From the NCBI GenBank assembly GCA_021773835.1, contig JAJFJQ010000008.1, positions 62,001-126,000 of the forward strand: 64,000 nucleotides of DNA, read 5' to 3'. Below the pieces are notes generated by a model. That model was not told the DNA's origin. It made no database searches and saw nothing but the letters and a program-made list of their open reading frames with translations. Origin of the DNA: Gammaproteobacteria bacterium (GTDB lineage: Bacteria > Pseudomonadota > Gammaproteobacteria > Ga0077536). Position numbers and translations under genes: made by a program. Below, piece by piece: positions 54,592 to 63,599 of this stretch. Numbering within the stretch: position 1 is the first letter of the stretch; the number at the start of each line of letters is the position of its first letter.

Positions 54592-57441
54592 CTATTGAGG
54601 TTTAGTGTCCACGACATTCGTCTCATGTGCCAGATCAGGTTCTCCTGAATGCGCAAGGATAAACGCGCGTGCACGATCTCTAAGTTCGAGCGACGCAGAC
54701 CATTCACTCGGGTGCTGATTTACTCGCATCGGCTCCCCGATTGTCACTTTGATCTTGTTGCGACGGGGATACCAGGAGTGGGCGCGTAATATTGAACGCG
54801 TACCATGGATCGCGATTGGAACGAGGCTAGCATCAGCGGCGATTGCAGTTGTAAACGCGCCCATATGGAATGGCAGTAATCCAGGCATCCGTTTAAAGGT
54901 CCCTTCCGGGAAAACGAGTAGCGGACTCGCTTCACTTACGGCTGCCGCCGCATCGCGCATTTGCGCTATGCCTTCGGCGCCATCAAAACGTTCGATAAAT
55001 CGAACGCCGAGCCGCAATAAAGGTCGACGCAACAACCACGATCCCTCAAGCTCACCTTTTACCAGGAATTCAACCGGGTTCGGCAATATCGACAACAACA
55101 ACGGACCATCCAAATAGCTTTGATGATTGGCAACGATGACGCATCGATGTCCCATTGCAGGCAGTTGCCCTTCGACACGCACGGGACAGGCCGTTAACCA
55201 CGAAAGAACGCGGATCATATATCGTAAACTAGACCACAACGCGGAACGTGGCAGCGGCGACATCGCGAGCACCCACGCACAGATCCCTGTCAGTGAAAAT
55301 GTGACCCAGGCATACAGAGCAAACGCTGTCTCGCTGAGTGCCCGCAGGCCACGGCGAAATTGCGGCACGACCCCCGCCAGGGCGAGTCGTGCAATTTGTA
55401 TCCAGAGGGCTGCTTCTGCCTGATCAAGACGGCCGGCTTCGTACAATTGTCGGCTCGCTGCCCGACGAATTTTACCGCTCGATGTTTTCAATACGGTGTT
55501 CGGTGATACCAATACAACATCGTCCGGCGGCGCAGTCACCACATCGGTTGCAATTTCGTTGATTGCGCTCAGCAGCCGCTCACGTGCCTCGGGTTGCTGC
55601 TTTCGCGTTTCTGCCAACACCACCAGACGCTCGGTTCCGGTTACGGGATCCGGCGATCCAAATACGGCGACACAGCCGGCGCGGATACCATCGAGTTCAC
55701 CGATCAGCGCTTCTAATTCAGTGGGATAAATGTTGCGCCCCGCACGGATGATCAAATCCTTGCTGCGCCCGGTTATGAACAGCTCTCCGGCTGTGATATA
55801 GGCCAGATCGCCCGTTTCCAGCCAACCGTTTCTGATCAGTTCTCCAGTTTTTTCGGGGTTGCGATAATAGCCGGACGTTGCTGAGGGACCACGAAATTGC
55901 AACCGCCCCTCGCGCCGCTCAGGGAGTTCACGCTCAGCAGAATCTACAATACGTATTTCGTGCTTCGGCAATGGTAGGCCACAGCTGACGACCTCCAAGC
56001 GATGGTGTTCCGGCGTATTGTCACTAACAGGCTCCGCCCGCCCTTCACGCGCAAGAACCTCACGATCGATCGTATCGACCAGCGGATCGCGCCCGAGCGG
56101 AGAAAACGTCAAACCGACTGAACATTCCGCCAAACCATAGACCGGCAGCATTGTTGTTCGTTTAAATCCGTAGTTGGCGAAACGATCGCAAAATCCACGC
56201 ATTGTCGCAGCACTTATCGCTTCAGCGCCATTCGCAACGATGCGCCATCGACTCAGGTCGAGGCCTTCAATTTCCTTATCGTCAATCCGTCGTACACAAA
56301 GATCAAAGGCAAAATTCGGTGCGGCGGAGATGGTTCCGCCGTAGCGATGGATGGCCCATAGCCAGCGCTGCGGCCGGCTCAGGAAACTCAGCGGCGACAT
56401 AATTACTAACCGAGGCGCGTGGTAGATACTACCCAACCAACCGCCGATCAGTCCCATGTCATGATAGAGAGGCAGCCAACTAACAAACACGTCGTTCGAT
56501 CTTACCTGCAAGCCATAGCCGTCGGCGCGAATGTTGGCGAGCAAATTTGCATGCGTTAGCACGACGCCTTTCGGATCGCCGGTGCTACCGGATGTATATT
56601 GAAGAAAGCCAATATCATCGGCCCGGCGGCTAACGATCTCACCAGCCACACTCAATGCGCTTAGTTGATCAACCGTCGCGATATAGCGTAGCGAGTCGAC
56701 TTGGGAGGTGAGTAAATGGGCAACCGTTTTCGCATCTTCCTGCGTGATCAACATAGTTGCCCGGCAGTTAATAAGAATTGCGCTTTGGCGACGCAGGTGA
56801 TCTTCAAGCTGTGTGCGTCGTACTGGAGGATAGATCGGTACTGGAATGCCGCCAGCGAGCACAACGGCACTAAAGGCAAAAAAATAGTCGGGACCCGTGG
56901 GCAGCATGAGTGCCACCGCCTCCCCTGGCATCAGACCGTGGCGTTGCAGGCCACCAGCGACAGCCACCGCACCTTCCCATAGATCGCCATAGGTGATGAT
57001 CTGCCCATCGGTGTAGTCGTCGTAAAACTGAATGTGCGGGCGCTCGGGATGTTGTTCGACGTGCCAACGCAACATGTCGGTCAGTGTTTCCGCGGTATCC
57101 GGTGCGGGAATCGCGGCACTTGTGCCGACATCGATAGTTTCAACCGACAGTGCCATGGCCTTCGCGCCACCAGATTTTATCAGCGCACGCAGGACATCTC
57201 GTGGCGTCTCGGCGGTGGCCATCATCTTTTCTGACAAGCTGACGTCAAAGTTGCGTTCAATTCTGGCCATCAGCTCGACCCGTCCAAGACTGTCAAGCCC
57301 GAGGTCGCGGTCGAATGCGCTATCCAAGCGGGCAGTTGAGAAGGTACTGTCATTTGGGTGCAGCTCGCGTGTAACGGCACCGACGAGATCGAGCAGCTCG
57401 CTTGCGACAACATTGGGATCGGTAGTGGACAAACTCTTCAT
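54592..57441 (-). CDS. three-domain protein: acyl carrier - fatty acyl-AMP ligase - PlsC-type acyltransferase
   Basis: 949 residues. (1) Residues 1-90, acyl carrier domain with phosphopantetheine Ser51 in LGLDSLGRVEL. (2) Residues 115-680, adenylation enzyme: LQYTSGSTGDPKGVV (280-294), LPLYHDMGLIGG, GLAECSVGLT, LETGDLAYI and SSGKIRR with Lys657; a FAAL-type layout that makes acyl-AMP. (3) Residues 690-905, acyltransferase after two hydrophobic segments (about 700-730): NHQSYLDG (HX4D, 773-778) and FPEGT (844-848) of the PlsC family. Thus it should activate a fatty acid, load it on its own carrier domain and transfer it to a lipid acceptor, at the membrane. The ATG at 57441 is the frame's first good start. 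Confidence 0.92.
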   Translation of the reverse strand: MKSLSTTDPNVVASELLDLVGAVTRELHPNDSTFSTARLDSAFDRDLGLDSLGRVELMARIERNFDVSLSEKMMATAETPRDVLRALIKSGGAKAMALSVETIDVGTSAAIPAPDTAETLTDMLRWHVEQHPERPHIQFYDDYTDGQIITYGDLWEGAVAVAGGLQRHGLMPGEAVALMLPTGPDYFFAFSAVVLAGGIPVPIYPPVRRTQLEDHLRRQSAILINCRATMLITQEDAKTVAHLLTSQVDSLRYIATVDQLSALSVAGEIVSRRADDIGFLQYTSGSTGDPKGVVLTHANLLANIRADGYGLQVRSNDVFVSWLPLYHDMGLIGGWLGSIYHAPRLVIMSPLSFLSRPQRWLWAIHRYGGTISAAPNFAFDLCVRRIDDKEIEGLDLSRWRIVANGAEAISAATMRGFCDRFANYGFKRTTMLPVYGLAECSVGLTFSPLGRDPLVDTIDREVLAREGRAEPVSDNTPEHHRLEVVSCGLPLPKHEIRIVDSAERELPERREGRLQFRGPSATSGYYRNPEKTGELIRNGWLETGDLAYITAGELFITGRSKDLIIRAGRNIYPTELEALIGELDGIRAGCVAVFGSPDPVTGTERLVVLAETRKQQPEARERLLSAINEIATDVVTAPPDDVVLVSPNTVLKTSSGKIRRAASRQLYEAGRLDQAEAALWIQIARLALAGVVPQFRRGLRALSETAFALYAWVTFSLTGICAWVLAMSPLPRSALWSSLRYMIRVLSWLTACPVRVEGQLPAMGHRCVIVANHQSYLDGPLLLSILPNPVEFLVKGELEGSWLLRRPLLRLGVRFIERFDGAEGIAQMRDAAAAVSEASPLLVFPEGTFKRMPGLLPFHMGAFTTAIAADASLVPIAIHGTRSILRAHSWYPRRNKIKVTIGEPMRVNQHPSEWSASLELRDRARAFILAHSGEPDLAHETNVVDTKPQ

Positions 57442-57552
57442 GCGCCGCCAATCAATTCGTTAGGTCTCACACGCCGCGTAGCGCGTTCACCGTGCAAACG
57501 TTCGTTGTACCTTACTTAATCTCCGGACAATCATAGACGCGAACCCCAGGCT

Positions 57553-58584
57553 GTGAAACCATCGGCCGCCATGAACAAAAACCTAAACCATGAGGCGACC
57601 TTGGCGGTCGCCAAACTTTACCACTGGTGGATAACCGGCGTCGTATTGGGCTTGAATACGCACAAGGGTCCGAAGCTTGCCGCCGAGTTTGTCTACCAAT
57701 TGTTTCGTCGACAACATCTTGAACGATTTCTACCTGGATTAAAAAAACTCGGACTTGAAAAACTCCCACATGCAGTCGCCGCCGCACAGTATCACTATTT
57801 TTCCAACCAACTCGGCGGGGTCAAAGTAGAGTATTTCGAGGAGAGTGAACGTAAAGCATGGATCCGATACCCACCGCCACGGTGGATATGGTCAGGAACG
57901 GCAATTTGTGCGATCCCAAGCGAGGTGAACAACGCCATGTTGCACGCGTGGCATGCCCACAACGGTGTGAGCTTAAATAATCCGCGGCTCGGTTTTGTGT
58001 GTACCGGCACGACCGTCGACGGTGGACCTGGGCTTGAAGGCTATTACTTTGAATACGAGCGCGCGCTTGCCCCTGAGGAGCGATTGCGCTTTGCCACGAA
58101 TGAATCTTGTCCTCGGGTCGATCCCGCAACTTTGCCGGCGCTTGATAGCGAGTCGTGGCCGGCAGCAAGGCAAGCAAAGGCATACCGAAACTACGCCATG
58201 GAATACATTCGAAATGGGCTGCCCTTGTTGCCTGAACTACTCGGCCCGAACGAGGCTCAACGGCTCGGACACTTATGCGGCAAGCAGATCGGTATGCAAT
58301 CCTACGATGACGTCGTCCAGCGCCTTAGCATCACGGGTGATGATGAGACGACTTTTATGGATATGTTAGAAACATTGTTACGCGCCTCAGGTGACGAGCT
58401 CGAGCGTGATGGCAACGTACTCACGCGTAAGACTTGGCGCTTATTCGCCGGATCGGAAATGCTGCCACCGCTGATTGAGCTCTGGCGCGCGCCGTTTCTA
58501 GGCTTGTTAGCGGTCCACAATCGTTTTCTTGAACTCGATCATAGCAGCGATGATCGGTTCTCGATTACCGCTAGCACCGATTAA
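57553..58584 (+). CDS. hypothetical protein, divergent from the acyl-activating megaprotein
   Basis: 343 residues (GTG start at 57553; ATG at 57571 is an alternative). No signal peptide or membrane segment. Recognisable islands are AVAAAQYHYFSNQLGGV, YPPPRWIWSGTAICAIP, GFVCTGTTVDGGPGLEGYYFEYER and a C-terminal W-rich tail (TWRLFAGSEMLPPLIELWRAPFLGL). The pattern resembles uncharacterised proteins seen in lipid and polyketide-type clusters, but I assign no function. It shares a divergent promoter region (111 bases) with the acyl-activating gene and is followed by an SDR on the same strand. Confidence 0.7.
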   Translation: MKPSAAMNKNLNHEATLAVAKLYHWWITGVVLGLNTHKGPKLAAEFVYQLFRRQHLERFLPGLKKLGLEKLPHAVAAAQYHYFSNQLGGVKVEYFEESERKAWIRYPPPRWIWSGTAICAIPSEVNNAMLHAWHAHNGVSLNNPRLGFVCTGTTVDGGPGLEGYYFEYERALAPEERLRFATNESCPRVDPATLPALDSESWPAARQAKAYRNYAMEYIRNGLPLLPELLGPNEAQRLGHLCGKQIGMQSYDDVVQRLSITGDDETTFMDMLETLLRASGDELERDGNVLTRKTWRLFAGSEMLPPLIELWRAPFLGLLAVHNRFLELDHSSDDRFSITASTD

Positions 58585-58680
58585 GTCAATTCCAATTCGA
58601 CCAACCGCCGTGCTCGGCTTTACTGTCTACGCTCTGGGCGGCGACAATTGCGGGCTTAGCATTCAATTGAGGTGACATAG

Positions 58681-59460
58681 ATGACGCAAGGTTTGTTCGA
58701 CCTAACTGGGAAGACGGCATTGATCACCGGATCAAGTAAAGGAATTGGTCGTGCCATCGCCGAAGAGATGGCGCGCCACGGTGCACAGGTCGTAATCTCC
58801 AGCCGTAAGCAAGATGTTTGCGACATGGTTGCCGATGAAATCAACACCGAGCTGCGTGACGCGGATGGCGGCGCCATTGTGATCCCAGCGAATATTGCAC
58901 ACAAGGAAGAACTGCAGCACTTGGTCGATGAGACGCGCGCTAAGCTCGGAAAAATCGACATTCTGGTGTGCAACGCCGCGGTCAATCCGTTTTACGGCCC
59001 GATGAAAGACATGCCAGACTCTGCCTTCGAGAAAATACTCGACGTCAATATCTTATCCAATCATTGGTTAATGCAGATGGTGTTACCGGAAATGGCTGAG
59101 CGAAAGGACGGTTCGATCATCATCGTCTCCTCGATTGGCGGCTTGCGGGGAAACGCCGTGCTCGGAGCCTACTGCATTTCTAAGGCCGCCGACCTGCAAA
59201 TGGTGCGAAATCTCGCGATCGAGTACGGACCAGATAACGTGCGGGTCAATGCAATTTCTCCCGGCCTCGTGCGCACGGAATTCGCCCGCGCACTGTGGGA
59301 AGACCCCAAATACCTTGAGATCCGCACGAGCCGAGATCCCTTGCGCCGGATGGCGGAGCCGCGCGAGATCGCCGGTGCGGCTGTATACCTCGGTTCGGCT
59401 GCCGGATCGTTCACGACCGGTCAAAATATTGTTGTTGATGGGGGCGCCACGATTGGATGA
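58681..59460 (+). CDS. short-chain dehydrogenase/reductase
   Basis: 259 residues, classical SDR: TGSSKGIGRAIAEEM, CNAAVNP (NNAG position), VSSIGG with Ser, YCISK with Tyr and Lys, and VDGGATIG at the C-terminus. GAGGTG precedes the ATG. Follows the unknown protein by 96 bases. Substrate unknown; enzymes of this subgroup act on hydroxyacyl or cyclic alcohol substrates. Confidence 0.93.
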   Translation: MTQGLFDLTGKTALITGSSKGIGRAIAEEMARHGAQVVISSRKQDVCDMVADEINTELRDADGGAIVIPANIAHKEELQHLVDETRAKLGKIDILVCNAAVNPFYGPMKDMPDSAFEKILDVNILSNHWLMQMVLPEMAERKDGSIIIVSSIGGLRGNAVLGAYCISKAADLQMVRNLAIEYGPDNVRVNAISPGLVRTEFARALWEDPKYLEIRTSRDPLRRMAEPREIAGAAVYLGSAAGSFTTGQNIVVDGGATIG

Positions 59461-59464
59461 CCGC

Positions 59465-59493
59465 TCGTTTTAAGACCCTAGCCCTTTTATAAT
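59465..59493 (+). promoter_or_regulatory. promoter candidate of the aldolase gene
   Basis: A perfect TATAAT (59488-59493) with a weak TCGTTT 17 bases upstream, placing the start near 59500, about 34 bases before the GTG at 59534. Confidence 0.4.
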
Positions 59494-59533
59494 GCCGCAA
59501 ATCAACTAGCAATTGCTGAATGTGAGGACACCT

Positions 59534-60427
59534 GTGAGTAGATTCGACGAACAAATTCAAAAGATTAAAGCCGGCAACGGATTTATCGCCGCATTGGACC
59601 AAAGTGGCGGCAGCACGCCGAAGGCTCTGGCACTTTACGGGATCACGGATGACGCCTGGTCGAACGACGAAGAGATGTTCAGCGTTGTCCACGAGATGCG
59701 TACGCGGATCATGACCTGCCCAAGCTTTAACGGTGATCGAATTCTGGGCGCCATTCTGTTTGAGAACACCATGGACCGTGATGTCGAAGGACGGCCCACA
59801 CCCGATTATTTGTGGGAAGTTAAGAACGTTGTCCCATTTTTGAAAATCGACAAGGGCCTTGCCGACGAAAACGACGGCGTGCAATTGATGAAACCTAACC
59901 CTGGGCTCGACGCCTTATTGGAAAAGGCGAAATCCAAAGGGATCTTTGGAACCAAGATGCGCTCGGTAATAAAGCAGGCTAGCCCGAGTGGCATTACTGC
60001 CGTTGTGAAACAGCAGTTCGAAGTTGGCCGCCAGATCGTCAAGGCGGGTCTGGTACCGATCATCGAACCAGAAGTTGATATCCATTGCCCCGAAAAGGCG
60101 CAAGCGGAATCGCTGTTGAAGGCCGCGATGCTCGATGAACTAAATCAGTTGGATGCCGATCAATTGGTTATGTTGAAACTTACCTTACCGGAAGAAGATA
60201 ATTTCTATGCCGAGTGCGTAAGCCACCCCAATATTGTGAAGGTTGTGGCGCTGTCCGGCGGCTATAGTCGTGAAGAAGCAAACGCGAGACTTAGACGTAA
60301 CAATGGTGTCGTCGCAAGCTTCTCGCGTGCCCTCGTTGAAGGTCTAAATGCGCAACAATCCGATAATGAATTTGACACGATGATAGGTGCGTCTATCGGC
60401 AGTATCTGCGAAGCCTCGGTTACCTAA
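59534..60427 (+). CDS. class I fructose-bisphosphate aldolase
   Basis: 297 residues from GTG 59534, supported by a GAGG site eight bases upstream; an in-frame TTG (59513) has no such site. [13 protein letters not shown] at the N-terminus, [19 protein letters not shown] (Schiff-base region), [12 protein letters not shown] and a C-terminal [12 protein letters not shown]. It cleaves fructose-1,6-bisphosphate into triose phosphates. Class I enzymes occur in a minority of bacteria alongside class II forms. It has its own promoter and does not belong to the catabolic cluster functionally. Confidence 0.93.
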   Translation: MSRFDEQIQKIKAGNGFIAALDQSGGSTPKALALYGITDDAWSNDEEMFSVVHEMRTRIMTCPSFNGDRILGAILFENTMDRDVEGRPTPDYLWEVKNVVPFLKIDKGLADENDGVQLMKPNPGLDALLEKAKSKGIFGTKMRSVIKQASPSGITAVVKQQFEVGRQIVKAGLVPIIEPEVDIHCPEKAQAESLLKAAMLDELNQLDADQLVMLKLTLPEEDNFYAECVSHPNIVKVVALSGGYSREEANARLRRNNGVVASFSRALVEGLNAQQSDNEFDTMIGASIGSICEASVT

Positions 60428-60449
60428 GGCTAACGGGCCACATCAGTAC

Positions 60450-60470
60450 CGCCGAGCCTGTCACTCGGCG
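60450..60470. terminator. hairpin between the convergent aldolase and PQQ dehydrogenase genes
   Basis: CGCCGAG, seven bases, CTCGGCG: a perfect 7-base-pair stem reaching into the 3' end of the PQQ dehydrogenase gene. No T-run; a weak bidirectional terminator at best. Confidence 0.3.
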
Positions 60471-62254
60471 AGGGCAAAGGCGATCAAACTATCACCCGGG
60501 GGAAACCCGAAATACTTGCTACCGCCGGCGGCGACGGCCACGAATTGGGTATTACCAACCTGATAGCTAACCGGCGGCGCGTTAACACCTGCACCACAAG
60601 CATAGCCCCATAACCGCCCACCGTTTGCAGCGTTAAACGCTGCAAAGTTACCATCACCCTCCCCGACAAAAACGAGACCGCCGGCCGTCGCTAAGACACC
60701 ACCGATCAGCGGCCGCTCGGTTTTAATCTGCCAACGAATTTTCCCCTTGTCATTGGTATCGAGCGCAGATAGCGTCCCCCAGGTTGACTCGTCGAGTGCG
60801 ATGTTGGTGCTGATATAAGGAACCCGACCGGCTACCTCGTCGGCATAGTTTAAGGTCAGTCGTGTTGGTTTATGGATTGCGGCAAAGTACACGTTGCGGC
60901 TCGTTGGATCGAAGGATCCCGGCGACCAAGAAACGCCGCCGAATGAACCCGGCGCGATCACCACGCCTGCGGGCGTTGGACGAGCGAACATATTTTTCTG
61001 CGGCACCAATGGTTCCGAACGATACAACAATTTCCCACTACGCCGGTCGTGAACGTAGAACCAACCGGTCTTACCGGCAATTCCAACTGCTGGAATCGTG
61101 GCACCGTCGACCGTCGCGTCAAATAATATCGACGCGCTTGCGACATCGTATCCCCAGACATCCTGCGGCACCTGCTGGTAATGCCAACGGACCTTGCCTG
61201 TGTGGACGTCGAGTGCGACGAGCGAGCTGGCATACAAGTTATCTCCCGGTCTCGCGCTTGGCACATCATTTGGCGATGCGTTGCCAGTACCGACGTAGAG
61301 CAAGCCAACGGTGGGATCCAATGATGGTGTTGACCAAGTTGAACTGCCGCCAACCCGCCAGTTACGCCTACTATGCTTAGCGGCTTCTCGTTCGGCATCG
61401 AGATCTCGCGAGAGCGATTCTCCCTCGGGTGTTGTCGCTGAAAATTTTCCTTCCCAGTCTCCGGTACGAGTCGTATACCACCGCCAGATCTCATCGCCTG
61501 TCGCGGCGTCAAAAGCCGCTATGAACCCTCGTTGGCCAAGAAAGTGGGTGATATCCGGCGCTGGACCGACACGCGTAGGCCGTCCAAGATTGTAGTAAAT
61601 ACCGTAGCCCGCCGAGGTTACCCCGACGATGACCATGCCGTCGTAGACAAGTGGTGACATTTTCACCGGCAAGCGATCGACGTTTTTAGACCAGATCGAT
61701 CGCACACTTTCATCAACGGCGTCGAGTTCGCCCGGCGCCGGAACCGCTATGATTCGATCCCATTTGACCTCACCTGTCGTTGCGTCGAGCGCTACCAGAC
61801 GGCCATCGTTAGTCGCCGCAAACACCAGGCCATAGGCCATCGCCGCACCACGATTTGCCGGACTGCCTTGCGTTCGTTGATAACGCTTTTTATGGGTATA
61901 GCGCCATCGCGCGACCCCAGTCGCGGCGTCTAATGCAACCACATCGTTGCCTGGCAATGTTATGTACATCACTCCGTCAGCTACCAAGGGCTGCGCTTGA
62001 AACGGGCCTTTCGCGCCGGAATGAAATGTCCAAGCGGGAACGAGTCGCGCGATATTATCGACGGAAATTTGTGTCAGCGCCGAGTAGCGTTGATTGGTGT
62101 AATTGTGACCGAAGGTCAACCAATTCGCTGGATCGTTTGCCGCGCTCGCGAGACGCTTGTCGTCTACGGTATCGGATGGTGACGACGCATCGGTCAACTG
62201 TGCAAACGCACTACAAATAAAAACGACCAATAGACGCCGGGAAAGATTCTTCAT
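60461..62254 (-). CDS. PQQ-dependent (quinoprotein) dehydrogenase, exported
   Basis: 597 residues with a signal peptide (MKNLSRRLLVVFICSAFAQL, cleavage near TDA). Eight-bladed propeller with repeated W-motif strands such as VVALDAATGVARWRY, LVALDATTGEVKWD, VALDVHTGKVRWHYQ. Catalytic region GTGNASPND and RPGDNLYASS with the Asp, then GGVSWSP. The vicinal disulfide of methanol/ethanol dehydrogenases is absent: the usual CCxxVNRG position reads GSPANRG. No C-terminal cytochrome domain (no CxxCH). It oxidises an alcohol or aldehyde in the periplasm and passes electrons to a separate cytochrome. PQQ synthesis genes are not in the window. Confidence 0.92.
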   Translation of the reverse strand: MKNLSRRLLVVFICSAFAQLTDASSPSDTVDDKRLASAANDPANWLTFGHNYTNQRYSALTQISVDNIARLVPAWTFHSGAKGPFQAQPLVADGVMYITLPGNDVVALDAATGVARWRYTHKKRYQRTQGSPANRGAAMAYGLVFAATNDGRLVALDATTGEVKWDRIIAVPAPGELDAVDESVRSIWSKNVDRLPVKMSPLVYDGMVIVGVTSAGYGIYYNLGRPTRVGPAPDITHFLGQRGFIAAFDAATGDEIWRWYTTRTGDWEGKFSATTPEGESLSRDLDAEREAAKHSRRNWRVGGSSTWSTPSLDPTVGLLYVGTGNASPNDVPSARPGDNLYASSLVALDVHTGKVRWHYQQVPQDVWGYDVASASILFDATVDGATIPAVGIAGKTGWFYVHDRRSGKLLYRSEPLVPQKNMFARPTPAGVVIAPGSFGGVSWSPGSFDPTSRNVYFAAIHKPTRLTLNYADEVAGRVPYISTNIALDESTWGTLSALDTNDKGKIRWQIKTERPLIGGVLATAGGLVFVGEGDGNFAAFNAANGGRLWGYACGAGVNAPPVSYQVGNTQFVAVAAGGSKYFGFPPGDSLIAFALAE

Positions 62255-62288
62255 TTGCCTAAACCGTAGTATTCAATCTGCAAAGAAC

Positions 62289-63497
62289 TTATGCAGTCGA
62301 TCTGCCAACGATTCCATCGGCGATCAACTGATCCACTTCTTCGTTCGACAAATCGAGCTCGGTCTCCAATACCGAACGCGTGTGGGCCCCGAGATTCGGC
62401 GCCAATGTTATCGGAACCGTGCTTTCCGACATCCGCGCAGGCCAGCCAAGCAACGTGAGATCCCGTTCGCCGTCACCCTGCGGAAACTCATGGATAAAGC
62501 CCCGTTCATTTAAATGCGGATCTGAAAATAGATCTTTCGTGTCAAACACCCCACTGGCGGGTAATCCCACTTCACACAATTCGTGCATTGCTTCGTGCTT
62601 GGTGCGCGCCCCGGTCCATACGCTGATGATGTCATTGAGTTCATCACCATGTTGCCGGCGTGCGTCCAAATCGACAAAGCGCGGATCATCAATCAACTCC
62701 GGCCGTCCTATCGTGTTGCAAAACACCGACCAGTGCGGCTCGGTGACAATCATGATGTAAATATAGTCGTTCGGACCGAACGGCTTGCACGCAAACATGT
62801 TGATCGTTGGATCAAACTCGTTGCCGAGTCTGGGCGCAACCTTATTACCGCCTTCCGCACCAAGCGCTATCATTGTGCGCATGAAATACGTCACCGATTC
62901 CTGCATCGACAGTTCGATATGTTGGCCGATACCCTCGCGAAGTCGCTGCGCGTAGGCCGCCGTGATCGCGAGCGCCATCTGTACTCCGGAGCCGGAGTCT
63001 CCGAGCGTCGGACCGGGACGCATGGGCGGACCATCGGGTTCGCCGGTGATCGACAAGGCGCCTGCCGCTGCTTGGGCGACCATGTCGAAGCATTTGTATT
63101 TTGCATACGGACCAGACAGACCAAACCCTTTGATTTGCGCGTAGATCACCTGGGGGTTAATTGCCTTAATCGCGTCATAGCCAATGTCGAGTTTCTCAAC
63201 CACCCCAGGCCCGAAGTTTTCTATAAAGACGTCGAACTGTGGGACCATGCCCAACAATAGATCACGACCACGCGGGTCACGCAGGTCAATCGCGACGCTA
63301 CGCTTATTACAATTCCAGTTGATGAAGTATTCGGAATCTTGCCAATACCCGCGCTGTAACGTGCGCCCAGGATCGCCTTCGGCGGGTGATTCAATCTTGA
63401 CCACGTCCGCACCTAGCCAGGCGAGCGCTTGCGTACACGACGTGCCTGACTCCCATTGGGTCAGATCGAGGATCCGTAATCCGGTGAGCGCAGCCAT
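62289..63497 (-). CDS. class III CoA-transferase (CaiB/BaiF family)
   Basis: 402 residues from ATG 63497 (AGGTAAG upstream). CaiB/BaiF pattern: LTGLRILDLTQWESG, WLGADVVKIESP, FIENFGPGVVEKL and KGFGLSGPYAKYKCFDMV with the Asp that forms the acyl intermediate. Unlike the racemase at 51312 it has the CoA-transferase form. It moves CoA between carboxylic acids, for example formate, oxalate or succinate and a catabolic acid. Monocistronic or paired with the PQQ dehydrogenase on the same strand. Confidence 0.92.
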   Translation of the reverse strand: MAALTGLRILDLTQWESGTSCTQALAWLGADVVKIESPAEGDPGRTLQRGYWQDSEYFINWNCNKRSVAIDLRDPRGRDLLLGMVPQFDVFIENFGPGVVEKLDIGYDAIKAINPQVIYAQIKGFGLSGPYAKYKCFDMVAQAAAGALSITGEPDGPPMRPGPTLGDSGSGVQMALAITAAYAQRLREGIGQHIELSMQESVTYFMRTMIALGAEGGNKVAPRLGNEFDPTINMFACKPFGPNDYIYIMIVTEPHWSVFCNTIGRPELIDDPRFVDLDARRQHGDELNDIISVWTGARTKHEAMHELCEVGLPASGVFDTKDLFSDPHLNERGFIHEFPQGDGERDLTLLGWPARMSESTVPITLAPNLGAHTRSVLETELDLSNEEVDQLIADGIVGRSTA

Positions 63498-63599
63498 CTT
63501 CGTCTTACCTCTGTTGTTATTTAGTTTCCGAAGCAGTTGCCTGCGACCGAAAGGCAAGCGTACCAGACCCGAACAAGACCGCCAGCTAAATGCATTCGA

